NCBI GenBank assembly: GCA_030448265.1
Contig: JAUJNG010000002.1
Coordinates: 124,001-188,000, forward strand
DNA from: Abditibacterium sp.
Lineage (GTDB): Bacteria; Armatimonadota; Abditibacteriia; Abditibacteriales; Abditibacteriaceae
Direction: 5' to 3'
Length of the DNA stretch: 64,000 nt
Shown here: positions 51,706-60,291 of the stretch, piece after piece
How positions within the stretch are numbered: position 1 is the first letter of the stretch
Layout: each line of letters begins with the position of its first letter
Made by a program: the position numbers and the translations under genes
The notes under the pieces: model-generated
The model's database searches: none
The model's input: the letters and a program-made list of their open reading frames with translations, nothing else
What the model was told of the DNA's origin: nothing

Positions 51706-52122
51706 AAAAACGGGTCGGCGCCGTTAACCACAATTGGCAACAGGAATGAACGGTTCGTGGAGATCCGATTGCTGGCCCGATGTTTAAGAAATTACCCAGA
51801 GGAGTGTAGATGGTGATAAATCGCATGATAAGCGGATCCGTCTCCGCTCAGAGTCCGAGCCGCAATACGATGTCCCCCATGAAGGTGTCCCGCCGTATAC
51901 CGGAGGAGTCTGGAAGGTCACGCGCCGTTGACAACAGGGCCAAGACACGAAGATTTCGGGAGTCTTCCGGCGATTGAACAAGAAAACTCCCGAAATTTTC
52001 GTCGGCGCGATTCGCGCCGCAGTAATCTTCTCGGATGGAGATAGGCGGCGGAATTGCTGACAGAGTGACCGTAGCTTTGGCTGGAAGGCTTGAAGCGATT
52101 TTAAGCGAAGGAATCCATTGAT
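51706..52122. other. Spacer with a hairpin, no gene
   Basis: About 415 bases with only short frames. A decayed frame DVPHEGVPPYTGGVWKV near 51880 hints at a lost gene. A hairpin lies at 51946-52002 (CACGAAGATTTCGGGAGT / ACTCCCGAAATTTTCGTC), likely ending the isochorismatase transcript. Confidence 0.5.
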
Positions 52123-53706
52123 ATGACCCAGGATAATCAGCCCGAACGGGGCCCCCTCTCTTCTGCCCTCGCTGGCGCGATAAGCGTCGGCGCCAACATG
52201 ATGAAAGAAAAAACCGAGGAGATCAAGCACCGGCTCGCCAGCGCACGCTTGAAGCCTTCGGACAACTTTCCCATGATCCAGCTTCCCGAAGGCTATGAAA
52301 TTGAGAAGGTGGCGGATGGACTCACTTTCCCTACATCCGTAGCCTGGGATGACCAAGGGCGGATGTATGTGGCTGAAGCCGGTGGGACGTTTCTTGATGA
52401 GGAGGGTGCTTCGGCACGGATTCTCCGCGTGGAAGAGAATGGCCAGACAACGGAAGTCGTCAATCTGGACGGCAGGATCTATCCCGCCATCTCCGGCATG
52501 ACCTGGCACAATGGCGCTTTCTACATCACCCATCGAGAGATGGATCTTTGCGGCGCCGTCTCACGCGTTACCCTCGACGGCGAGATCACCCAGATCCTCG
52601 GCGGCATCGTGGACAGCAAATCAGACCATCAACCCAACGATATTCGTGTTGGACGCGATGGAAGAATGTATGTCTGTGTCGGTATTGCAGGCAATTCCGG
52701 CTTCATGGATCAAAACATGATTCCGTTTGTGCGTAAGCAACCCGATGGACATCCCACGACAGCCAAAGACATCGTGTTAACAGGCGTTAATATCGAGTTG
52801 CCTGATTTCCGAGACGGCTCTTCCGGCCCTGTATTAACAGGTGCTTTTGTGCCTTTCGGGACTGAGACGGCACCTGGGCAAGTCATCAAAGGCCGTAAAA
52901 AATGCGGCGGATCTATTCTCGTTTTCGATGCGGATAACGCCGAAGCGACAGTCGAGCCTTACGCCTGGGGCTTTCGGAACACGATTGGTATCGCCTGGAA
53001 TAAGCAAAGCGAAATGTTTGTCGCCATCAATGGTTATGACAATGCCCCAGGACGGCCCATTCCCGATATGCACGACGGGACGTATCGTGTCAGGGAAGGA
53101 GCCTGGTATGGCTGGCCTGATTTCACGGCGAGCTTCGACCCCGTGACCAGTCCCAAATACAAGGCGACCAGTTCGACGGTTGCACCAATTTATATCAACG
53201 GAGAAAGGCAACCGAGAGAGATCTGCTTTTTGATCGATCATGAGGCCAGTGGCCTGCAACAGCCGGACACGTCACTTATTTTAGGCTTGCATGAGGTGAA
53301 TTCCTCGCCTTCCAAACCCGATGTCGCGCCGGAATCGTGGGGAGATTACGCGGACTACCTGATGGTTCCCGAATACGGAGATTTCGCATGGATCACCAAT
53401 CCGCTGAGAGATAAATACGCAGGCTGCCGAGTCGTCGGACTCAGCACTGATGGCAGCGGACAGCAGACCGTGACACCTTTCGTTCAGAACGAGAAGCCAG
53501 GGCCGGCCTCCGAACAGGGAAGGCATGGCGAAGGGATCGAGAGACCATACGATGTGAAGTTCGGGCCTGACGGGGCCATGTATATCGTTGACTTCAGTTC
53601 GCATCGGGTCAATCTACATCGCATAGCGGAAGGACATTTCCCCATGGAATTCGACCGCAAGACCGGAATGATCTGGCGTGTGACGCGCACCCAGCAGGGC
53701 GAGTGA
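52123..53706 (+). CDS. Glucose/sorbosone dehydrogenase-like beta-propeller protein
   Basis: 527 residues. Repeated blade motifs (GLTFPTSVAWDDQGRMYVAEA, GRDGRMYVCVG, KFGPDGAMYIVDFSS) show the PQQ-dependent sugar dehydrogenase (GDH/SDH) propeller. The N terminus has no clear signal peptide, but a long helical lead (about 1-50). Enzyme activity, sugar and cofactor are not established. Directly upstream of the ebo genes with the same strand, 91 bases before the prenyltransferase gene, so it may be part of that operon. Confidence 0.82.
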   Translation: MTQDNQPERGPLSSALAGAISVGANMMKEKTEEIKHRLASARLKPSDNFPMIQLPEGYEIEKVADGLTFPTSVAWDDQGRMYVAEAGGTFLDEEGASARILRVEENGQTTEVVNLDGRIYPAISGMTWHNGAFYITHREMDLCGAVSRVTLDGEITQILGGIVDSKSDHQPNDIRVGRDGRMYVCVGIAGNSGFMDQNMIPFVRKQPDGHPTTAKDIVLTGVNIELPDFRDGSSGPVLTGAFVPFGTETAPGQVIKGRKKCGGSILVFDADNAEATVEPYAWGFRNTIGIAWNKQSEMFVAINGYDNAPGRPIPDMHDGTYRVREGAWYGWPDFTASFDPVTSPKYKATSSTVAPIYINGERQPREICFLIDHEASGLQQPDTSLILGLHEVNSSPSKPDVAPESWGDYADYLMVPEYGDFAWITNPLRDKYAGCRVVGLSTDGSGQQTVTPFVQNEKPGPASEQGRHGEGIERPYDVKFGPDGAMYIVDFSSHRVNLHRIAEGHFPMEFDRKTGMIWRVTRTQQGE

Positions 53707-53797
53707 GCCGGACAGTGAAGGGACGCTGTTCACAGCGGTGGAAATAGAACGTTTCTGCTCCCAGTGTTGGAACACCCATCTGAGCTGGCAGAACTCC

Positions 53798-54757
53798 ATG
53801 AGGCCGTATAATCCCGTCGAGGCCCCGCCCGCCCGCTCATCGGAACAAATGGCCGCTTCCACAGGCGCATCAATATCCGCTCCGCCGCGAAGCAGTCTCC
53901 GCGCCTATGGGGAGTTGATGCGTCCCGCGAACGTAGTCACGGCGGTCGCCGACATTCTCGCCGGTTTTGCTGCCGTCGGAGCGACACATTTCGCGGCGCT
54001 GCCCTGGCTCCTGCTGGCCACAGCCGGACTTTATGGCGGCGGTGTTGTCCTTAACGATGTTTTCGACGCGAAACTCGATGCGAGGGAGCGGCCCGAACGC
54101 CCGATTCCCAGTGGGCGGGCGACTCTGCGCGGCGCGGCTCTGCTGGGCTTTGTCCTCCTGGTGCTGGGCATTGGCGCGGCCTTTATGTCCTCGCGCCTCA
54201 GTGGGGCGCTCGCCATTGTGATCGCTGCTTGCGTCATCGTTTACAACGCCTGGGGCAAACACCAACCGCTAATTGGCCCCGCCAACATGGGGCTATGTCG
54301 CGGTTTGAACCTGCTGCTGGGGGTGAGCGCTGCTCCAACTCTGCTCGCTGACCGGTGGTATCTGGCGCTGCTTCCCATTATCTACATCGCGGCTATCACT
54401 CTTGTCAGTCGGGGTGAAGTGAGCGGCGGCAGTTCCGGCACCGGCTTGCTCGCACTGGGGCTGCTGGGCACCATTCTGCTTGGACTGCTGGCGCTTGGTT
54501 TCACTTCGGCTTTCAGCGTGCTTGCGGCGCTGCCGTTCGGAGTTCTTTTCGCCTGGCGTGTGCTGCCCGCCTTCTGGCGCGCTTATCGGGAGCCGAATCC
54601 AAGCGTCATTCGTGTTGCCGTCAAAGCGGGCGTGCTGTCGTTGATTGTTTTCGATGCGACCATCGCCGCCGGCTACGCAGGGGTGGTCTTTGGCCTTGCC
54701 GTTTTAAGTTTGCTGCTTGTGGCCGCAGGGCTGGCGCGAGCCTTCGCCGTGACTTGA
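53798..54757 (+). CDS. eboC: EboC, UbiA-like prenyltransferase
   Basis: About 319 residues (from ATG 53798; the frame is open from GTG 53738). Polytopic, about eight membrane segments. The prenyl diphosphate motif reads NDVFDAKLDARERPERPIPSG and the second Asp-rich-like part is poor (VYNAWGKHQPLIGP, LCRGLNLLLG). Ebo UbiA proteins are found next to dehydroquinate-synthase-like EboD. The ebo cluster was linked in cyanobacteria to export of a pigment precursor to the periplasm. First ebo gene. Confidence 0.85.
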   Translation: MRPYNPVEAPPARSSEQMAASTGASISAPPRSSLRAYGELMRPANVVTAVADILAGFAAVGATHFAALPWLLLATAGLYGGGVVLNDVFDAKLDARERPERPIPSGRATLRGAALLGFVLLVLGIGAAFMSSRLSGALAIVIAACVIVYNAWGKHQPLIGPANMGLCRGLNLLLGVSAAPTLLADRWYLALLPIIYIAAITLVSRGEVSGGSSGTGLLALGLLGTILLGLLALGFTSAFSVLAALPFGVLFAWRVLPAFWRAYREPNPSVIRVAVKAGVLSLIVFDATIAAGYAGVVFGLAVLSLLLVAAGLARAFAVT

Positions 54758-54768
54758 GAAAGAGAATT

Positions 54769-56031
54769 ATGCAGCCGATTCAAGCCGAGATTAAGATCAG
54801 TTTTCATTACGCGGTGCATTTCACGACCGGCCTCTTCGCACCGCACAACAGGTTGCTGCGCGATGTTGCGCAGAGCGGTGAGCGGTGTGATGGTCACCCT
54901 GCACGGCTGCTCTTCGTAGTTGATGAAAGCCTCTGCGCGCATTATCCCCTGGCGCAGTGGGCCGCTGAGTATTGCCAAAGCCACTCCGACGCAGTGAGGC
55001 TCGCGGGCACGCCGGTGGTGCTGCCGAGTGGCGAGGCGGTCAAGAACGATCCTCGCCACGTCGCCGCTCTCCACGAAGCTATCCATAACGCTGGCCTCGA
55101 CCGACATTCGTTCGTGGTAGCGGTGGGTGGAGGCGCGTTGCTTGATGTGGCGGGCTACGCCGCCGCGACCGCGCATCGCGGCGTGCGCCTGATTCGCGTG
55201 CCGACGACGACGCTTTCGCAGAACGATTCCGGCGTCGGTGTCAAGAACGGCATCAACGCTTTTGGCAAGAAGAACTTTCTGGGCAGCTTTGCGCCGCCCT
55301 GGGCGGTGTTAAACGATGCGGATTTCCTGGCCACGCTTTCGGCGCGCGACTGGCGTGCCGGTATCGCCGAAGCGGTCAAGGTGGCGCTTATCCGCGACCC
55401 CGCATTTTTTGAGGTTCTGGAAGAAAGTGTTCCAGCCTTGCGCGGGCGCGACATGGCGGCCATGCAGCGCCTGATCCACCGTTGCGCGGAGCTGCATCTG
55501 CGGCACATCTGCGGGGGCGGCGACCCGTTTGAGATGGGTTCTTCCCGTCCGCTCGATTTCGGTCACTGGGCGGCCCACAAATTGGAGCAACTGACCGATT
55601 ACCGGCTGCGGCACGGGGAGGCGGTCGCCATCGGCATCGCGCTCGATGCCACTTACTCCCATTTAGCCGGCTTTTTGCCGGAAGAGGAGTGGAGGCGCGT
55701 GCTGGAACTGCTGTCCGGCGTCGGCTTTGCGCTCTACACGTTGGAGATGGAGCGACACCTGGATCACGCGGAACACCCGCGCTGCCTCTTCCGAGGTTTG
55801 CACGAGTTCCGCGAGCATCTGGGCGGCCGGCTCACCATCACGCTGCTGAAGCGCATCGGCCAGGGCTTCGAGGTGCATGAGGTAGACGAAGCCACCATGA
55901 CGCAGAGCATCCAACTTCTCAGGCGCGTGGATGAGCGCGTTTTCACCCGCCGTTCCAACGGCACATCCCCAACAACGCCAAACGGCAAAGGAGAACAGAA
56001 ATGGAGCGACACTCCGGCACTTGTCCGCTGA
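54769..56031 (+). CDS. eboD: EboD, 3-dehydroquinate synthase-like protein
   Basis: 420 residues, DHQ-synthase fold: NAD-binding FVVAVGGGALLDVAGYAAA (about 118-136), metal and active site region RVPTTTLSQNDSGVGVKNGI and GIAEAVKVALIRDP, then RPLDFGHWAAHKLE and RLRHGEAVAIGIALDA with metal-ligand His. It probably cyclises a sugar-phosphate-like substrate different from DAHP. ATG 54769 (GAAAGAG upstream); TTG 54754 would overlap eboC. Confidence 0.88.
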   Translation: MQPIQAEIKISFHYAVHFTTGLFAPHNRLLRDVAQSGERCDGHPARLLFVVDESLCAHYPLAQWAAEYCQSHSDAVRLAGTPVVLPSGEAVKNDPRHVAALHEAIHNAGLDRHSFVVAVGGGALLDVAGYAAATAHRGVRLIRVPTTTLSQNDSGVGVKNGINAFGKKNFLGSFAPPWAVLNDADFLATLSARDWRAGIAEAVKVALIRDPAFFEVLEESVPALRGRDMAAMQRLIHRCAELHLRHICGGGDPFEMGSSRPLDFGHWAAHKLEQLTDYRLRHGEAVAIGIALDATYSHLAGFLPEEEWRRVLELLSGVGFALYTLEMERHLDHAEHPRCLFRGLHEFREHLGGRLTITLLKRIGQGFEVHEVDEATMTQSIQLLRRVDERVFTRRSNGTSPTTPNGKGEQKWSDTPALVR

Positions 56032-56315
56032 CACGGCGCCAGATCGTGGACGAGTATTTCATCGAGAGCCGCAACCGGCTGCTGGAAATCGCGGCGTTTC
56101 TGGATCGCCTGGAGCGCGCCGCCCCCGAAAGCGCCGAGCGCGACTTCCGCGTGCAGGCGTTCGAGGCCGCCCTGCGCCTGCTCTGCGACGACGAACCGGC
56201 GCGCGTGCAGCGCGTTCAGATGCTGCTCAGCGACCCCAGCACCCAGCTCAAGGCGAAACTGGATCAGAAAAGCGCGACGGGCGCCCATGACCACTGGTGC
56301 GGAGAGGAGCTTTGA
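56001..56315 (+). CDS. Small ebo-cluster protein of unknown function
   Basis: 104 residues: helical, with [29 protein letters not shown] and [14 protein letters not shown]. It does not look like EboA (about 200 or more residues), so it may be a separate member of this cluster type. The start overlaps eboD by 31 bases, and the stop shares one base with the start of eboB (TGATG). Confidence 0.65.
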   Translation: MERHSGTCPLTRRQIVDEYFIESRNRLLEIAAFLDRLERAAPESAERDFRVQAFEAALRLLCDDEPARVQRVQMLLSDPSTQLKAKLDQKSATGAHDHWCGEEL

Positions 56316-57121
56316 TGCGCTACATCGATCACCACGCCCACATGGTTTCGCGCACCACCGACGATTACCATCAAATGGCGCTCACCGGCTGCGTCGCGGT
56401 GACGGAACCCGCTTTTTGGCCTGGCTGGGATCGGCTTTCGGCGGAGGGGTTTGAAGATTACTTCCGCCACATCACCGACTTCGAGCCAAAGCGCGCCGCC
56501 AAATACGGCATTGGGCACTACTGCTGGCTGTGCCTCAACCCCAAGGAAGGCGAAGACCGCGAACTGGCGCGGCAGGTGCTGGGGCGCATCCCGCACTATT
56601 TGGAGTGCCCGACGGTGCTGGGCATCGGCGAAATCGGCGTCAACCGCGTGACGCGCAACGAAGTCGAAACCTTCAACGATCACGTCGCGCTGGCGCTGGA
56701 ACATCGCCAGTTAATCCTGATTCATACCCCGCATCTCGAAGACAAGTGGAAGGGCACGCGCGTCATCATCGAGGCGCTGGGGCAGAGGCCGGAAATGGAG
56801 CCAGGGCGCGTTTTAATCGACCACGCCGAGGAGCACACCATCGAGATGATCCTGGAAAACGGCTTCTGGACGGGCCTCACGCTCTACCCGCAGACCAAAG
56901 TCTCGCTGTCGCGCGCCGCCGACATGATCGAGATCTATGGCCCAGAGCGGATTTGCGTGGCCTCGGCCTGCGACTGGGGCGCCAGCCTGCCGCTCGCGGT
57001 GCCGGAGTTCGTGTTGGAGATGCGGCGGCGCGGCCACAGCGAAGCCTTGATTGATAAGGTCGTCTACCAGAACCCAGTCGAGTTCCTCGGTCAGTCACCA
57101 AACTTCCGGTTACAGAATTGA
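56315..57121 (+). CDS. eboB: EboB, TatD-family metal-dependent hydrolase
   Basis: 268 residues. TIM-barrel amidohydrolase with metal ligands in YIDHHAHM (start), Glu in [13 protein letters not shown], His in LIHTPH and [10 protein letters not shown], and Asp in [19 protein letters not shown] lies before the ATG. In ebo clusters this protein accompanies eboC-F; its substrate is unknown. Confidence 0.9.
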   Translation: MRYIDHHAHMVSRTTDDYHQMALTGCVAVTEPAFWPGWDRLSAEGFEDYFRHITDFEPKRAAKYGIGHYCWLCLNPKEGEDRELARQVLGRIPHYLECPTVLGIGEIGVNRVTRNEVETFNDHVALALEHRQLILIHTPHLEDKWKGTRVIIEALGQRPEMEPGRVLIDHAEEHTIEMILENGFWTGLTLYPQTKVSLSRAADMIEIYGPERICVASACDWGASLPLAVPEFVLEMRRRGHSEALIDKVVYQNPVEFLGQSPNFRLQN

Positions 57122-57130
57122 ACTCATCCC

Positions 57131-58861
57131 ATGCAACTTCCCGACAGCGGCTTGCACCTGACCTACTGCACCAACATCCATCCTGGCGAGGGTTGGGATG
57201 AAGTCTTCGCCCATTTGCGACGGTTCGCGCCGGCCCTGAAAGAGCGGCTCGCGCCGCAGTCGCCTTTCGGCATCGGCCTGCGCCTTTCGTCGCGCGAAAG
57301 CGAGGAGCTGCTGGGCGAGAACCGCCTGCGCGAGTTCGGCGACTGGCTGCGGGAAAACGGGCTTTACGTGGCGCTCATCAACGGCTTTCCGTTCGGCTCG
57401 TTTCACCGGCGCGTCATCAAGGAAGACGTGTTCGCCCCCGACTGGCGCGACGAAGAGCGCGTGCTTTACACGCTGCGCCTCGTCCGCATCCTGGGCGAAC
57501 TGCTGCCCGACGATGTGGATGGCGGCATCTCGACTTCGCCGCTTTCCTACAAGCGATGGCTCGCGGACGGCGATGACGCAGCCTGGGAAACCATGACGCG
57601 CAACATCGCGCGCATCGCGGCGGCGATGGTGCAGGTGCGGCTGGAAAGCGGGAAGCTGATTCATCTTGACATCGAGCCGGAGCCGGACGGCCTCATCGAA
57701 AACAGCAAGGAGACCATCGCGTTCTTCGAGGAGTGGCTGCTGCCTCAGGGCGCGCCCCTGCTGGCGGAGTGGCTCGACGTGCCGGTCGAAGCAGCGCAGC
57801 GTCATCTGCTGGAACACGTTCAAATCTGTTTCGACACCTGCCACTTCGCCGTCGAATACGAAAACCCCGTCACGGCGCTGGAGCGTTTCGCGGCTTGCGG
57901 CATCCAAATCGGGCGCGTGCAGGTCAGCTCGGCTTTGAAGATTCCTCTGCCCGATAATTCGCAGGAAAGGACGGAACTGTCGCGGCAGCTCGCGCCCTTC
58001 GCCGAATCCACCTATTTGCATCAGGTCATCGAACAGCACAGCGACGGCTCGCTGCACCATCACCGCGACCTGGGCGAGGCGCTGCCCTTCATTGAGGATA
58101 CGGTGGCCAAGCAGTGGCGCGTCCACTTTCACGTCCCCCTCTTCGTCGCCGATTACGGCCTATTCGGCTCGACGCGCGAAGACATCGGGGCGAGCTTCGA
58201 GAGGCTGCGCGGCGCGGCTTTTACCCGCCATTTAGAGATCGAAACCTACACCTGGGACGTGCTGCCACCGGTGCTCAAGCAAGACCTGCTCGAATCCATT
58301 CACCGCGAGTATCGCTGGGTGCTGGACGAAATTGGCACCGCAAGCGCGCAACCAGCGGAGACAAACATGACAAAAAATGAAGGCACCTCGCCATCGCTGC
58401 TCGCAGAAGTGCAGCAAGCGCTGCAAAACGACGGCGCGACCGAAGCCGCACTGCCGGTGATTCTGGATCGGATTCTGAGCCGCTTCGGATGCGTGGTCGG
58501 CACGATTCACAGCTTCGCCCCGCAGTCGGAAATCTTGACGCTGCGGGCGCAGCGCGGCATTCCCGATTCGATTTTGAATCAGGTGCGGGCGATTCCCATC
58601 GGCAAGGGCATGGCGGGGCTGGCGGCGCAGCGACGCGAGCCGGTTCAAGTCTGCAACCTGCAAACCGACGATTCGGGCGTGGCCAGGGCGGGAGCCAGAG
58701 ACACGCGCATGGAAGGCGCAATCTCGGTTCCTCTGTTGGTGGATGGCGAACTGCGCGGCACCCTCGGCATCTCCAAGCCGCAGGCTTACGAGTTCACCCC
58801 AACTGAAATCGAGGAGTTGCAGCACATCGGCGCGCTTCTCGGCCAGCATCTGGAAGCCTGA
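57131..58861 (+). CDS. eboE: EboE sugar-phosphate isomerase-like protein fused to a GAF domain
   Basis: 576 residues. 1-405: EboE (TIM-barrel), with LHLTYCTNIHPGEGWDEVF, INGFPFGSFH, LIHLDIEPEPDGLIEN, QICFDTCHFAVEYE and EIETYTWDVLP. 412-576: a GAF domain (VILDRILSRFGCVVGTIHSF, IPIGKGMAGLAAQRREP, MEGAISVPLLVDGELRGTLG). A GGAG and ATG (58367) stand at the join, so the GAF part was or still is a separate gene. Overlaps eboF by one base (TGATG). A sensing addition to metabolite traffic is inferred. Confidence 0.88.
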   Translation: MQLPDSGLHLTYCTNIHPGEGWDEVFAHLRRFAPALKERLAPQSPFGIGLRLSSRESEELLGENRLREFGDWLRENGLYVALINGFPFGSFHRRVIKEDVFAPDWRDEERVLYTLRLVRILGELLPDDVDGGISTSPLSYKRWLADGDDAAWETMTRNIARIAAAMVQVRLESGKLIHLDIEPEPDGLIENSKETIAFFEEWLLPQGAPLLAEWLDVPVEAAQRHLLEHVQICFDTCHFAVEYENPVTALERFAACGIQIGRVQVSSALKIPLPDNSQERTELSRQLAPFAESTYLHQVIEQHSDGSLHHHRDLGEALPFIEDTVAKQWRVHFHVPLFVADYGLFGSTREDIGASFERLRGAAFTRHLEIETYTWDVLPPVLKQDLLESIHREYRWVLDEIGTASAQPAETNMTKNEGTSPSLLAEVQQALQNDGATEAALPVILDRILSRFGCVVGTIHSFAPQSEILTLRAQRGIPDSILNQVRAIPIGKGMAGLAAQRREPVQVCNLQTDDSGVARAGARDTRMEGAISVPLLVDGELRGTLGISKPQAYEFTPTEIEELQHIGALLGQHLEA

Positions 58862-60291
58862 TGGCACTGCGAAAAACTGTTGTAATCAACGTCGTCGGGC
58901 TGACGGCGGATTTGCTGGGGCCGTCTACGCCGCGTCTCTGCGCTTGGGCGCAGCGTGGAAAAACGGCGGCGATTCGGGCCGTCACGCCCGCCGTGACGTG
59001 TAGCGCGCAGGCGACTTACCTGACCGGCGCTTACCCCGACGGGCACGGCATCGTGGGCAACGGCTGGTATTTCCGCGACGAGTGCGAGGTCAGGTTTTGG
59101 CGGCAATCCAATCATCTGGTGCAGGCGCCCAAAGTGTGGGAAATGGCGCGCCAACTCGACCCGTCCTTCACCTGCGCCAACCTGTTCTGGTGGTTCAACA
59201 TGTATTCGTCGGCGGACTACGCTGTGACGCCGCGTCCGATGTATCCCGCCGATGGCCGCAAAATCCCCGACATCTACACCCAGCCCGCCGCCCTGCGCGG
59301 CGAGCTTCAAAGCGAGTTGGGCACCTTCCCGCTCTTCGATTTCTGGGGGCCAAAGGCGTCGATTCGCTCCAGTCGCTGGATCGCCGACGCGGCGATGCGG
59401 GTCGAAGCGAAGCATCAGCCGACGCTGACCTTAATCTACCTGCCGCACCTCGACTACAACTTGCAGCGTCTGGGGCCGCACCATCCGACCATCGCCGGCG
59501 ATTTGCGGGCCATTGATGCCGTCTGCGGCGACCTCATTGATTTCTACGAGGCGCGCGACGCGCAGGTCATCGTGCTTTCGGAATACGGCATCGCCGAGGT
59601 TTCCAAGCCAATCCACATCAACCGCCTGCTGCGCGAGCAGGGCCTGCTCGCAGTGCGCGAGGAGTTGGGGCTGGAGCTGCTCGACGCCGGCGCGAGCGCC
59701 GCTTTTGCCGTCGCCGATCATCAGGTGGCCCATGTTTATCTCAACGATGCGAACAAGACGCAACAGGTGCGGCAACTGCTGGAAACCACGCCTGGCGTCG
59801 AAGCGGTTCTGGACGAAGCCGGAAAAGCGAAGCATCGCCTCAATCATCCTCGCGCCGGAGATTTGGTTGCCATCGCGGAAGCGGACGCCTGGTTCACTTA
59901 CTATTACTGGCTCGATGAGCGACGGGCGCCGGATTTCGCGCGCACCGTGGACATTCATCGCAAGCCAGGCTACGATCCGGTGGAACTGCTGCTCGATCCG
60001 GCATTGAAGTTTCCGCCGCTCAAAGTCGGCGCGACGCTGCTCAAAAAGCAGCTTGGCTTCCGTTATCTGATGGACGTGATCCCCTTGGATGCCACGCTGG
60101 TGAAAGGCTCGCATGGCCGCCCCACCGATGCGCCCGCCGCCGGCCCGCTGTTCATCACGCGGCGCGGCGATGTGCTGCAATCCGATGCGCTGGACGCGGC
60201 GCAGGTGTGCGGCTCCATCCTCCAGCATCTTTACGATGGCCCCATCACCAGTGCGCCATCTGAAAACATCCAGCGAGGTGAAGCAAGATGA
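58861..60291 (+). CDS. eboF: EboF, alkaline phosphatase/nucleotide pyrophosphatase family
   Basis: 476 residues. AlkP superfamily with VVINVVGLTADLLG at the start, the nucleophile region AVTPAVTCSAQATYLTGAYPDGHG (Thr/Ser), metal ligands in LPHLDYNLQRLGPHHP (Asp, His) and VLSEYGI, and HGRPTDAP. Likely cleaves a phosphate or phosphodiester in the ebo pathway. Its 3' end overlaps the recombinase gene, on the other strand, by 47 bp. Confidence 0.88.
   Translation: MALRKTVVINVVGLTADLLGPSTPRLCAWAQRGKTAAIRAVTPAVTCSAQATYLTGAYPDGHGIVGNGWYFRDECEVRFWRQSNHLVQAPKVWEMARQLDPSFTCANLFWWFNMYSSADYAVTPRPMYPADGRKIPDIYTQPAALRGELQSELGTFPLFDFWGPKASIRSSRWIADAAMRVEAKHQPTLTLIYLPHLDYNLQRLGPHHPTIAGDLRAIDAVCGDLIDFYEARDAQVIVLSEYGIAEVSKPIHINRLLREQGLLAVREELGLELLDAGASAAFAVADHQVAHVYLNDANKTQQVRQLLETTPGVEAVLDEAGKAKHRLNHPRAGDLVAIAEADAWFTYYYWLDERRAPDFARTVDIHRKPGYDPVELLLDPALKFPPLKVGATLLKKQLGFRYLMDVIPLDATLVKGSHGRPTDAPAAGPLFITRRGDVLQSDALDAAQVCGSILQHLYDGPITSAPSENIQRGEAR

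Noticed and set aside
56001..56315. EboA
   Set aside because: It is much too short and lacks any resemblance I can see to the EboA sequence; kept as unknown.
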